Source of the DNA: Bacteroidales bacterium UBA1458
GTDB taxonomy: Bacteria; Bacteroidota; Bacteroidia; Bacteroidales; VadinHA17
Direction: 5' to 3'
Length of the DNA: 32,994 bases
Assembly (NCBI GenBank): GCA_002325785.1
Contig: DCSU01000028.1
Span: 544-33,537, forward strand
Made by a program: the position numbers and the translations under genes. Below are positions 6,085 through 13,038 of this stretch, one piece after another (within the stretch, counting starts at the first letter, position 1; each line of letters opens with the position of its first letter). Below the pieces are notes generated by a model that worked only from the letters and a program-made list of their open reading frames with translations, searched no databases and had not been told where the DNA came from.

Positions 6085-7203
6085 ATGAAAAGACTCCTTT
6101 TGCTCGTCACACTCACCTGCCTGTCGGTTTCCCTGCTATCACAGGATTTCTTCAGGGGCGATTTCAGCAGGGACAAAAAGTATGTAATCCTTATGAATCC
6201 CACAGCCGAAAATATCGGTGTGGTAACCTTCCTGCTGAAAAAAGGTATCCTTGATACCGATCCGGGAAAGACTGAATTCGTAGGCGTCTACCATTCAAGC
6301 CAGGAATATGACTTCACAAAATCATCGGAATATATCGTAGCAAATGGGATGACCCGCTTTCATCTGCACAAGGTGCAGGGTCCCCTGACTAAAGATATGG
6401 TCTATAAAGAGAACCCGTGCAGTGATGATTTCAGGAAGATCTTCAGCAACTCCGTGGGCATCATATTTTTCGGCGGGCAGGATATTCCTCCGGCAGTTTA
6501 CGGACAGGAGAACTGGTATTCCGTGTCCACTGACCCGGGCAGGCATTATTTCGAGGTCAGCTTCCTATTTCACCTGCTTGGCAGCACCCGCAACACAGCC
6601 TTCACCCCCCTTCTTGAGACTAACCCGGGCTACATGGTCACAGGCTTCTGTCTCGGCCTGCAGTCGATGAACGTTGCAGCAGGCGGTACCCTGTTGCAGG
6701 ATATCCCCGCACAGGTGTATGATAGTAGGAGCCCGGAGACACACATACTTATAGACCGTAAAAACCTGCACCGGAACTACTGGCAGATTAACAGGGATGA
6801 CAAAGATTTCATAGGAAACAGCATGCATCCCGTCAGATTCACCGACAACGGGTTCTTCGGAAAAACCGTGAAGGTCTCAAAAAAGTGGCAGCCGGTTGTA
6901 TACAGCCATCATCACCAGGCAATAGGTGATGTTGCACCGGCCTTTGCGGTGACGGCCCTCTCGGACGACGGCAAGATAGTTGAAGGAATAGCTCATAAAA
7001 AATACCCCAACGTGTTTTCAGTGCAGTTTCACCCGGAGGTTTCGGCACTATACGAAGATGGTGCCCTGGTCAGATTCGCACCTGATGACACTCCTGCCAC
7101 ACTGCACTCCATGCTGGACAAGAAGAGCCTTAAGTTCCACCTGAAGTACTGGGGGCATATCTCTTCCATTATAAGGCAGCAGGCAGTAGGCAATAGGCAA
7201 TAG
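6085..7203 (+). CDS. Exported gamma-glutamyl-gamma-aminobutyrate hydrolase-like protein (peptidase C26, class-I amidotransferase fold)
   Basis: From ATG 6085 the protein has 372 residues and begins with a signal peptide (MKRLLLLVTLTCLSVSLLSQ), which excludes the upstream start at 6052. The catalytic set of class-I glutamine amidotransferases is complete: nucleophile Cys189 in GFCLGLQS, and His316 with Glu318 in VQFHPEVS. The oxyanion-loop region is FFGGQDIPP. Relatives cleave gamma-glutamyl bonds (PuuD, gamma-glutamyl hydrolase). Export is unusual for PuuD-type enzymes and points to periplasmic gamma-glutamyl substrates, perhaps folates or gamma-glutamyl peptides. The last eight or nine residues (RQQAVGNRQ) are encoded by a heptamer repeat array that also supplies the stop. 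It is divergent from arsR and convergent with pntB; no partner genes. Confidence 0.85.
   Translation: MKRLLLLVTLTCLSVSLLSQDFFRGDFSRDKKYVILMNPTAENIGVVTFLLKKGILDTDPGKTEFVGVYHSSQEYDFTKSSEYIVANGMTRFHLHKVQGPLTKDMVYKENPCSDDFRKIFSNSVGIIFFGGQDIPPAVYGQENWYSVSTDPGRHYFEVSFLFHLLGSTRNTAFTPLLETNPGYMVTGFCLGLQSMNVAAGGTLLQDIPAQVYDSRSPETHILIDRKNLHRNYWQINRDDKDFIGNSMHPVRFTDNGFFGKTVKVSKKWQPVVYSHHHQAIGDVAPAFAVTALSDDGKIVEGIAHKKYPNVFSVQFHPEVSALYEDGALVRFAPDDTPATLHSMLDKKSLKFHLKYWGHISSIIRQQAVGNRQ
7175..7202 (+). repeat. Heptamer array GGCARYA x4 at the end of the C26 gene
   Basis: Four tandem units: GGCAGCA, GGCAGTA, GGCAATA, GGCAATA, followed by a degenerate copy. Unit junctions read TAG at 7187, 7194 and 7201, one in each reading frame; the third is the stop codon of the gene. 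A matching array on the opposite strand ends pntB. Confidence 0.85.
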
Positions 7204-7218
7204 AGGAATAAGCGTTAA

Positions 7219-7241
7219 AATATGACTCGATGAGTCATATT
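7219..7241. terminator. 10-bp perfect stem-loop between convergent genes
   Basis: AATATGACTC, loop GAT, GAGTCATATT: a perfect 10-bp stem. On the minus strand it ends in four Ts, so it may terminate the pntB operon; the plus-strand run is shorter. The rest of 7204-7328 shows only an 8-base direct repeat (ATTAGCGA at 7239 and 7276). Confidence 0.5.
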
Positions 7242-7328
7242 AGCGATGTCGCCAGATAGCAGCCGAAGAACAAGCATTAGCGAAAGTATTGCCAATAAAC
7301 GCGGGCACTGCCTGTAACATGGCATCAC

Positions 7329-7356
7329 TGCTGCCTACTGCCTATTTCCTATTGCC
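7329..7356 (-). repeat. Heptamer array at the end of pntB
   Basis: On the minus strand the units run GGCAATA, GGAAATA, GGCAGTA, GGCAGCA, starting within the pntB stop codon (TAG, 7358-7356). TAG recurs every seven bases (7351, 7344, 7337), so all three frames are closed. It has the same unit family as 7175-7202 in inverted orientation. Confidence 0.85.
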
Positions 7357-8792
7357 TACAATGCCTTCACCTCATTGACGAGTGCCTGCAGTGTTGATTT
7401 GGCATCGCCGAACAGCATGCGAGTCTTGTCATTAAAGAAGAGCATATTCTCTATTGCTGCATACCCCTTGCCCATACCGCGTTTCATGACGATAACATTC
7501 CGGGCATCGCGGGCTTTGACGATAGGCATCCCGTAGATCGGGCTTGAGGGATCATCCTCTGCGGCGGGGTTGACAACGTCATTTGCCCCGATGACAACCA
7601 GCACATCTGTGTTTGGCAGATCGGGATTGATCTCATCGCTCTCTATAAGCTGTTCATAGGGCACGTCAGCCTCGGCAAGCAGCACATTCATGTGCCCGGG
7701 CATACGACCAGCAACAGGGTGAATGGCATACTTAACCTCTACCCCTTTCTCCTCCAGAAGCTTGTCGAGCTCATGGCATATATGCTGCGCTTGTGCCACT
7801 GCAAGGCCGTAGCCCGGTACAATGACCACCTTCTTTGAATAGCTCAGCAGTACAGCCGCATCCGGTACTGATATCTCCCTGATGCTGCCGGCGGCATTGA
7901 CAGCAGCCTGGCCGCCGCCACCGAACACCCCTACAATGACATTGAGGAGGGAGCGGTTCATGGCCCGGCACATCAGCACGGTAAGTATCGTTCCTGCAGA
8001 GCCCACGAGGATCCCCCCGGTGAGCATCGCCTGGTTGCTGTAAAGAAACCCGCCCATTGCTGCAGCCACGCCCGTGAATGAATTAAGCAGTGAAATCACC
8101 ACCGGCATATCAGCACCGCCGATGGGCATGACAAACAGCACACCGTAAGCCACCGAGATCACAAACAGAATTATTATCAGAGGCATCAGTTCGGCTGAAG
8201 CCTGAACGTCGCGCGTCATAATGTATGCCACAAACACAACGATTCCTGCAAGTATGGTCAGATTGACAAATTTCATTGCCTTGACCCTCATGTCGCCTAT
8301 TCGGCCATCGAGCTTGCCGAAGGCTATCATGCTTCCCGCCCATGAAACTGACCCTATCACCAGTCCCAGCAGTATGGCCAGCACGTGCCCGTTGGCCATG
8401 CCGGTCCTGGCAATCAATTCACTGCTTACGTGAGGAAATTCCATAATGGATATGAGCGCAGCTGCTGCTCCTCCCATCCCGTTAAAGAATGAGACCAGTT
8501 GAGGCATCGCTGTCATCTTTACCTTTTTGGCAATGACCCATCCTATGGCGGTCCCAATGGCTATTGCAATTAATATCCATCCAATATTGCCTATCTTCTC
8601 CCCATCCTTGCTGTGAAAAAGAATGGTTGCAACAATGGCCATTATCATGCCGGCTGCTGCGAGGGTGTTTCCCCTCCTGGCGGTGAGAGGGTGGCTTAAC
8701 ATCTTTAATCCCAGGATGAAAAGTACAGAAGCCAGGATATAGGTTATCTCAAGAACCGATATTCCTGCTGAAAACTGAGAGACATCATTCAT
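7356..8792 (-). CDS. pntB: NAD(P) transhydrogenase subunit beta
   Basis: 478 residues: about nine transmembrane helices in the first 290, then the soluble NADP(H)-binding domain III starting near VVIVPGYGLAVAQAQH, with the conserved VKYAIHPVAGRMPGHMNVLL and a C-terminal GDAKSTLQALV. With PntAA and PntAB it forms the proton-translocating transhydrogenase of the inner membrane, NADH + NADP+ to NAD+ + NADPH driven by the proton gradient. It is last gene of zwf-pgl-pntAA-pntAB-pntB, 27 bases after pntAB. Its TAG stop is the first base triplet of a heptamer repeat array, so the 3' end has probably been shaped by repeat insertion, although the C-terminus looks complete. Confidence 0.95.
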   Translation of the reverse strand: MNDVSQFSAGISVLEITYILASVLFILGLKMLSHPLTARRGNTLAAAGMIMAIVATILFHSKDGEKIGNIGWILIAIAIGTAIGWVIAKKVKMTAMPQLVSFFNGMGGAAAALISIMEFPHVSSELIARTGMANGHVLAILLGLVIGSVSWAGSMIAFGKLDGRIGDMRVKAMKFVNLTILAGIVVFVAYIMTRDVQASAELMPLIIILFVISVAYGVLFVMPIGGADMPVVISLLNSFTGVAAAMGGFLYSNQAMLTGGILVGSAGTILTVLMCRAMNRSLLNVIVGVFGGGGQAAVNAAGSIREISVPDAAVLLSYSKKVVIVPGYGLAVAQAQHICHELDKLLEEKGVEVKYAIHPVAGRMPGHMNVLLAEADVPYEQLIESDEINPDLPNTDVLVVIGANDVVNPAAEDDPSSPIYGMPIVKARDARNVIVMKRGMGKGYAAIENMLFFNDKTRMLFGDAKSTLQALVNEVKAL

Positions 8793-8819
8793 GGTGCTGT
8801 TTTTTTTTGTATCAAACCC

Positions 8820-9122
8820 TTACTTTTTCTTTTTGAACATCTCCAGCATCCTGTCTGTGACGACGAACCCGCCGACAACATTAAGAGTCCCCAGGATAAC
8901 TGCCAGGAAACCCAATATCATTGCTCCCGTTGTATCGGCATGTCCCATAACTATAATCGCCCCGATTATTACCACCCCGTGGATGGCATTTGCGCCTGAC
9001 ATCAGGGGTGTGTGAAGTATTGCCGGCACGTGACTAATCACCTCAATACCCAGGAATACCGAGAGGATCACCATATATATGATACCTCTGTTGGCCATAA
9101 AGTATTCGAAAAATCCTTCCAT
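8820..9122 (-). CDS. pntAB: NAD(P) transhydrogenase subunit alpha, membrane part (PntAB)
   Basis: A 100-residue protein with three to four hydrophobic helices, corresponding to the C-terminal membrane part of the fused alpha subunit in enterobacteria. It contains the recognisable GIEVISHVPAILHTPLMSGANAIHG stretch (about residues 25-49), which forms part of the proton channel region. The start ATG overlaps the TAA stop of pntAA by one base, indicating coupled translation. The split arrangement is that of Rhodospirillum-type enzymes and is common in Bacteroidota. Confidence 0.93.
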   Translation of the reverse strand: MEGFFEYFMANRGIIYMVILSVFLGIEVISHVPAILHTPLMSGANAIHGVVIIGAIIVMGHADTTGAMILGFLAVILGTLNVVGGFVVTDRMLEMFKKKK

Positions 9123-10261
9123 TATACAGTCTGTTTTATTTCAAGCATTTGTATTACTCTGGGGCTGACATATTCCATTCCATGAACGGCTGTTGTTCCC
9201 TTTATTATTTCATCGGCCATATCGGGTATCACGCGACCCTCCTTATTGACCATTATCTTCAGGAGATTGATGATGTTGCTCCCGAACATCTTGCTGGCGT
9301 CAGCCGGCATTGCTGAGGGGTAATCTGATTTGCCAATTATTTTTACGCCATGAACCACTTCGGTGGTACCGTTTACAGTCAACTCGCAGTTGCCTCCCGA
9401 GGATGCGGCCAGGTCAATTATCACTGATCCGGGTTTCATCTTTGCTACCGTCTCTTTCACTATCAGTACGGGAGCCTTTCTTCCCGGAATCTGGGCAGTG
9501 GCGATGACCACATCAGCTGCCACCGCGCGTTGTTGTATAAGTTCCTGCTGCCTCTTTTTGAAGTCGAGGGTCTGTTCAACAGCATAACCACCAGCGGCGG
9601 CATCCTCCACGGCGCCCTCCACCTCTATGAATTTGCCGCCGAGGCTTTTGACCTCCTCCTTCACTGCAGACCTTACGTCAAACACCTCGACCACTGCGCC
9701 CAGTTTTCTTGCAACGGCTATTGCCTGCAGACCTGCAACCCCTGCGCCAAGGATCAGAACGCGGGCCGGCTTGATGGTCCCGGCAGCCGTCATAAACATC
9801 GGGAAGAACCGTGGCAGCATTGATGCGGCCTCCAGTACAGCCTTGTATCCTGAAACAGTTGCCATCGAGGAGAGTATGTCCATAGACTGTGCCCTTGTGA
9901 TCCTCGGAACAAGGTCAAGTGCTAAGACAGTGACGCCCCTGAGACGAATTCTCTCAAGCCACTCCCTGTTCTCAACCGGATCAAGAACAGTGAAGATCAT
10001 CTGTCCTTCCCTGAACGAGCTGATATCATCGTGCAGCGGCGGATTGACGGTAAGAAGCAGGTCGGCCCGGGATATGACATCAGCTCTTGCGGCAGTGGAG
10101 GCGCCTGCCGCACGGTAGTCGTCGTTGCTTGCAAAGGCTTTTTCGCCTGCGTCATCTTCCACGAGAACATCAAGCCCGAGTTTTCGCAGGGCTGCTGTTT
10201 CGCCGGGAAGAATGGCTACCCTGTTTTCATTTCCTGTTTCCCTGAGAATTCCTGTGATCAT
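9122..10261 (-). CDS. pntAA: NAD(P) transhydrogenase subunit alpha, NAD-binding part (PntAA)
   Basis: 379 residues, the soluble domain I that binds NAD(H) on the cytoplasmic face. It shares the alanine-dehydrogenase fold. The Rossmann motif ILGAGVAGLQAIAVARKLGA (from about residue 170) is followed by VEVFDVR, whose acidic residue selects NAD(H). RITRAQSMDILSS is the conserved stretch of the alpha subunit. Overlap with pntAB is one base; pgl lies 28 bases upstream. The place directly after zwf and pgl suggests co-regulation of NADPH-producing steps. Confidence 0.95.
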   Translation of the reverse strand: MITGILRETGNENRVAILPGETAALRKLGLDVLVEDDAGEKAFASNDDYRAAGASTAARADVISRADLLLTVNPPLHDDISSFREGQMIFTVLDPVENREWLERIRLRGVTVLALDLVPRITRAQSMDILSSMATVSGYKAVLEAASMLPRFFPMFMTAAGTIKPARVLILGAGVAGLQAIAVARKLGAVVEVFDVRSAVKEEVKSLGGKFIEVEGAVEDAAAGGYAVEQTLDFKKRQQELIQQRAVAADVVIATAQIPGRKAPVLIVKETVAKMKPGSVIIDLAASSGGNCELTVNGTTEVVHGVKIIGKSDYPSAMPADASKMFGSNIINLLKIMVNKEGRVIPDMADEIIKGTTAVHGMEYVSPRVIQMLEIKQTV

Positions 10262-10289
10262 ACCTGGAGTTTTTCTTGTGTTTTTGATT

Positions 10290-11021
10290 TTATAACTTCA
10301 ATAATGCTGCAGCTTCCTTGTCGAGCATCCATACCAGATGACCTGAGGCCGGTTTTACACGAGAGGCCGGATACTGGTCCGAACCGCTCTTCCCTTCGAT
10401 GATCTTTGATACTATGGATGCCTTCCCCTTTCCGGTTACAATAAAATATACCTTGGAGGCATTGTTTATAAGCCTGCCTGTTACGGTAATCCTTTTCTGA
10501 CCGGTATCAGGCTTGACTGCCACCTCATATAGCTTCGAAGAAGTAAAAAGGTCCGGCCTGTCGGGAAAAATAGAGGCAGTGTGTCCGTCATCACCCAGCC
10601 CAAGGAGCATAAGGTCAAATTGCGGGATACCATTATAGAAAGGCACCACGCTGCTCACCAGTTCGGCATACTGGCGGGCTTCATCAGCAGGGTCATCCTC
10701 GCCCCGGATCCTGAATACGTTAGCATCAGGGATGGGAACATTCTGTAGGAGACTCTCATAAGACATCCTGTAATTGCTCTCCGTGTCCTCCGGGGGCACA
10801 CACCTCTCGTCGCCCCAGAAGACAAGCAGTTTCTCCCAACTGATCCTTTCGGAATAATTATCAGACAGGTAGCTGAATATATACTCTGGTGTTGAGCCGC
10901 CGGAGAGAGCTAAAGTGTAGTAATGATCAGGCTCTATTCGGTCAAGGTCCTTGATAAGTATCGCCGCAAAGCTTTGAGCGAGGGCTTCGCGGTTAGGGAA
11001 TACTCTGGCTGAAGGTGGCAT
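10290..11021 (-). CDS. pgl: 6-phosphogluconolactonase, DevB/Pgl type
   Basis: Hydrolyses 6-phosphogluconolactone to 6-phosphogluconate in the oxidative pentose-phosphate pathway. From ATG 11021 it has 243 residues. Family motifs are WGDERCVPPEDTESNYRMSY and LLGLGDDGHTASIFPD, including the catalytic histidine region; LSGGSTP near the N-terminus binds phosphate. The frame is open to 11063, which would overlap zwf by 13 bases and add a hydrophobic 14-residue stretch (MRIIISFIFRLLSV) unlike the family. I prefer 11021, leaving a 29-base gap, but the overlap makes the longer start possible. It is second gene of the zwf operon. Confidence 0.92.
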   Translation of the reverse strand: MPPSARVFPNREALAQSFAAILIKDLDRIEPDHYYTLALSGGSTPEYIFSYLSDNYSERISWEKLLVFWGDERCVPPEDTESNYRMSYESLLQNVPIPDANVFRIRGEDDPADEARQYAELVSSVVPFYNGIPQFDLMLLGLGDDGHTASIFPDRPDLFTSSKLYEVAVKPDTGQKRITVTGRLINNASKVYFIVTGKGKASIVSKIIEGKSGSDQYPASRVKPASGHLVWMLDKEAAALLKL

Positions 11022-11050
11022 AACAGATAGTAATCTGAATATAAAACTAA

Positions 11051-12574
11051 TTATAATTCGCAATAAACACCATCATCGGCAAGATTTTTACACGGATATC
11101 TCCATGTAAGCTCCGGTTCCTCAATCAGGTCATCGGCATTCTCAGGTCCCCATGTCCCGGCAGGATAGCCATAAACCGGGATCGAATGATCGTTCTTCCA
11201 TGCCTCTATCACCGGATCAAGGAATTTCCAGGCAGCCAGAACGGCGTCTGATCTTGTGTAAAGGGTGGAGTCGCCATTCATGCAGTCATACAGCAGCCTC
11301 TCGTAAGCATCGGGTATCCTATCGACCACAAGGTCGGAGTAATGGAAGTCCATGTTGACATTCTTGACATTGAAACCGGCGCCCGGGATCTTCATTCCGA
11401 ACTTTAGCAGCATCCCCTCGTCGGGCTGTATTCTTATTATCAGCTGGTTGCACCCTTCGCATGCATCCTTGGCTGAAAAGAGTGAGTGTGGCGTAGGCTT
11501 GAAGTGTATCACTGCCTCTGTGACACGTGTGGGAAGCCGCTTACCGGTACGTATATAGAAAGGTACTCCTCCCCACCGCCAGTTGTCGATATGGAACCTG
11601 AGCGCCGCGAAGGTCTCGGTCTTTGATCCGGGGTCAACATTCTCCTCCTCACGGTATCCCTTGAAGGATTCTTGCCTGACATGCGAGCTGGTATACTGGC
11701 CCCGGATGGCAATACTTCCAACCTCTTCAATCTTTATCGGCCTCAGCGATTCAAAGACCTTCACAAGTTCATTCCTTATGGATGTAGAATCTATTGATGA
11801 GGGCGGTTCCATGGCTATGAAACCGACAAGATGCAAAAGGTGGTTCTGCACCATATCACGTAGCGCCCCTGCACGCTCGTAATAAGCCCCCCTCATCTCA
11901 ACACCGAGGCTCTCTGATGAGGTTATTTCAACGTGGTGCACAAAGTTTCTGTTCCACAGTGGCTCAAAGATTCCGTTTGAGAACCTCGTTACAAGTATAT
12001 TCTGCACTGTCTCCTTTCCCAGGTAATGGTCAATGCGGTAAATCTGACTTTCAGCCCAGCTCTCAAGTACGGCCTTGTTGAGCTTTGTGGCGCTGGCAAA
12101 ATCATACCCGAAGGGCTTTTCTATGATCATTCTTTTCCATCCGTCGCCCTCATTGTTCAGACCCTGCAGAGCAAGGTTGCGGGGAATGACAGCATAGAGT
12201 TCCGGTGGTACAGAGAGATAGAACAGGGTGTTTGCGCCTCTGCCGATTCGCTGCCTTATCATCTCAAGCTTATCAGGCAGCCGGTTGTAGTGTTCCCTGA
12301 CTGAAGGGTCGAGGTCAGTGTAATAAAATGACATGATAAAATCATTGCCAGCCCGCTCCTCCTTTTTGCTGATCAGCTCCTTGAGGGCCTCGCGCACCTC
12401 CTCACGGTAGTCCTCGTCAGCGACTTTGCTTCTGCCTGTAGCCAAAACTGCAAACTTTTCAGGCATGATACCCTGCGTATAAAGGGCATAGAGAGCCGGG
12501 ACTATCTTACGCATGGCAAGGTCACCCCTGCCGCCAAAGATCACTATTATTTGATTATCAGGCTTGTTCATCAT
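11051..12574 (-). CDS. zwf: Glucose-6-phosphate 1-dehydrogenase
   Basis: Oxidises glucose-6-phosphate to the lactone and makes NADPH. From ATG 12574 it has 507 residues, the usual length. The nucleotide-binding N-terminus IVIFGGRGDLAMRKIVPALY matches the GxxGDLxxRK pattern. RIDHYLGKETVQN is the substrate and catalytic signature, and the EKPFG motif is present (IIEKPFG). The frame continues to a TTG at 12664 that would add 30 unconserved residues, so I chose the ATG pair at 12574/12571. A consensus promoter lies at 12681-12711. No gnd is near, so 6-phosphogluconate must be oxidised by an enzyme encoded elsewhere or used in another pathway. Confidence 0.95.
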   Translation of the reverse strand: MMNKPDNQIIVIFGGRGDLAMRKIVPALYALYTQGIMPEKFAVLATGRSKVADEDYREEVREALKELISKKEERAGNDFIMSFYYTDLDPSVREHYNRLPDKLEMIRQRIGRGANTLFYLSVPPELYAVIPRNLALQGLNNEGDGWKRMIIEKPFGYDFASATKLNKAVLESWAESQIYRIDHYLGKETVQNILVTRFSNGIFEPLWNRNFVHHVEITSSESLGVEMRGAYYERAGALRDMVQNHLLHLVGFIAMEPPSSIDSTSIRNELVKVFESLRPIKIEEVGSIAIRGQYTSSHVRQESFKGYREEENVDPGSKTETFAALRFHIDNWRWGGVPFYIRTGKRLPTRVTEAVIHFKPTPHSLFSAKDACEGCNQLIIRIQPDEGMLLKFGMKIPGAGFNVKNVNMDFHYSDLVVDRIPDAYERLLYDCMNGDSTLYTRSDAVLAAWKFLDPVIEAWKNDHSIPVYGYPAGTWGPENADDLIEEPELTWRYPCKNLADDGVYCEL

Positions 12575-12680
12575 CTGGTTATTTGTCTTGTAGAACGGGT
12601 ACCGCCAGACCTTACATATTTTTAGTGAAAGGAGCCATGCTGTGACAGTCTTATCCACAGTCAATGGCAGTCAGCTTTAA

Positions 12681-12711
12681 CAAATATAATTAAAGGAGCG
12701 ATCACGACAAT
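12681..12711 (-). promoter_or_regulatory. Promoter of the zwf-pgl-pnt operon
   Basis: Minus strand: ATTG (12711-12708), a 19-base spacer, then TATATTTG (12688-12681), an exact match to TAnnTTTG. The predicted start near 12674 leaves a leader of about 100 bases before the ATG at 12574. Confidence 0.7.
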
Positions 12712-12978
12712 CGGCTAAATCAAATTTGACGAAAGAGGATGACTCCGGTTCTCTTAAATTATTGTATTGCATTGATATATAGTTATATAATGATTTACAT
12801 AAGAGATAAGTGTTGAATTTCTCAATAGGTGCATATAATTTAATCACTGACATATGTGTCTCATCTTATGCTTCTTATGAATTGTTCTAAGGAAATATGT
12901 ATATTTTATCAACAGTCCTGAGTGCAATAAAATTGGTATCTGCTATTTATATATCTCATTATACGTACGTTACAAGAA

Positions 12979-12995
12979 TTGGCACGTTAATTGGC
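12979..12995 (+). promoter_or_regulatory. Possible sigma-54 promoter of the PstS/H fusion gene
   Basis: TTGGCACG (12979-12986) is a perfect -24 half; TTGGC follows after four bases (12991-12995). The consensus needs TTGC there, so the GC is one base late. The predicted start near 13007 gives a leader of about 30 bases to the ATG at 13039. No TAnnTTTG box is visible in front of this gene, and the operon encodes a sigma-54 activator. Confidence 0.4.
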
Positions 12996-13038
12996 CAGTC
13001 ACTTTTAGTTAACGGAACAGCAATCAACAATCAGAGAT

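Larger units (their letters stand above)
12575..13038. other. 464-base AT-rich divergent region between zwf and the PstS/H fusion gene
   Basis: It contains the zwf promoter (12681-12711) and a sigma-54-like sequence (12979-12995). Apart from these I see AT-rich sequence with small palindromes such as ACATATGT, but no gene, tRNA or clear RNA structure. Confidence 0.7.

Noticed and set aside
7175..7360. Repeats here as a CRISPR array
   Set aside because: Units are seven bases in direct tandem without spacers, and no cas genes are present.
12575..12664. Longer zwf start (TTG 12664)
   Set aside because: The added 30 residues are unlike G6PDH N-termini, and the ATG pair at 12574/12571 fits the family length.
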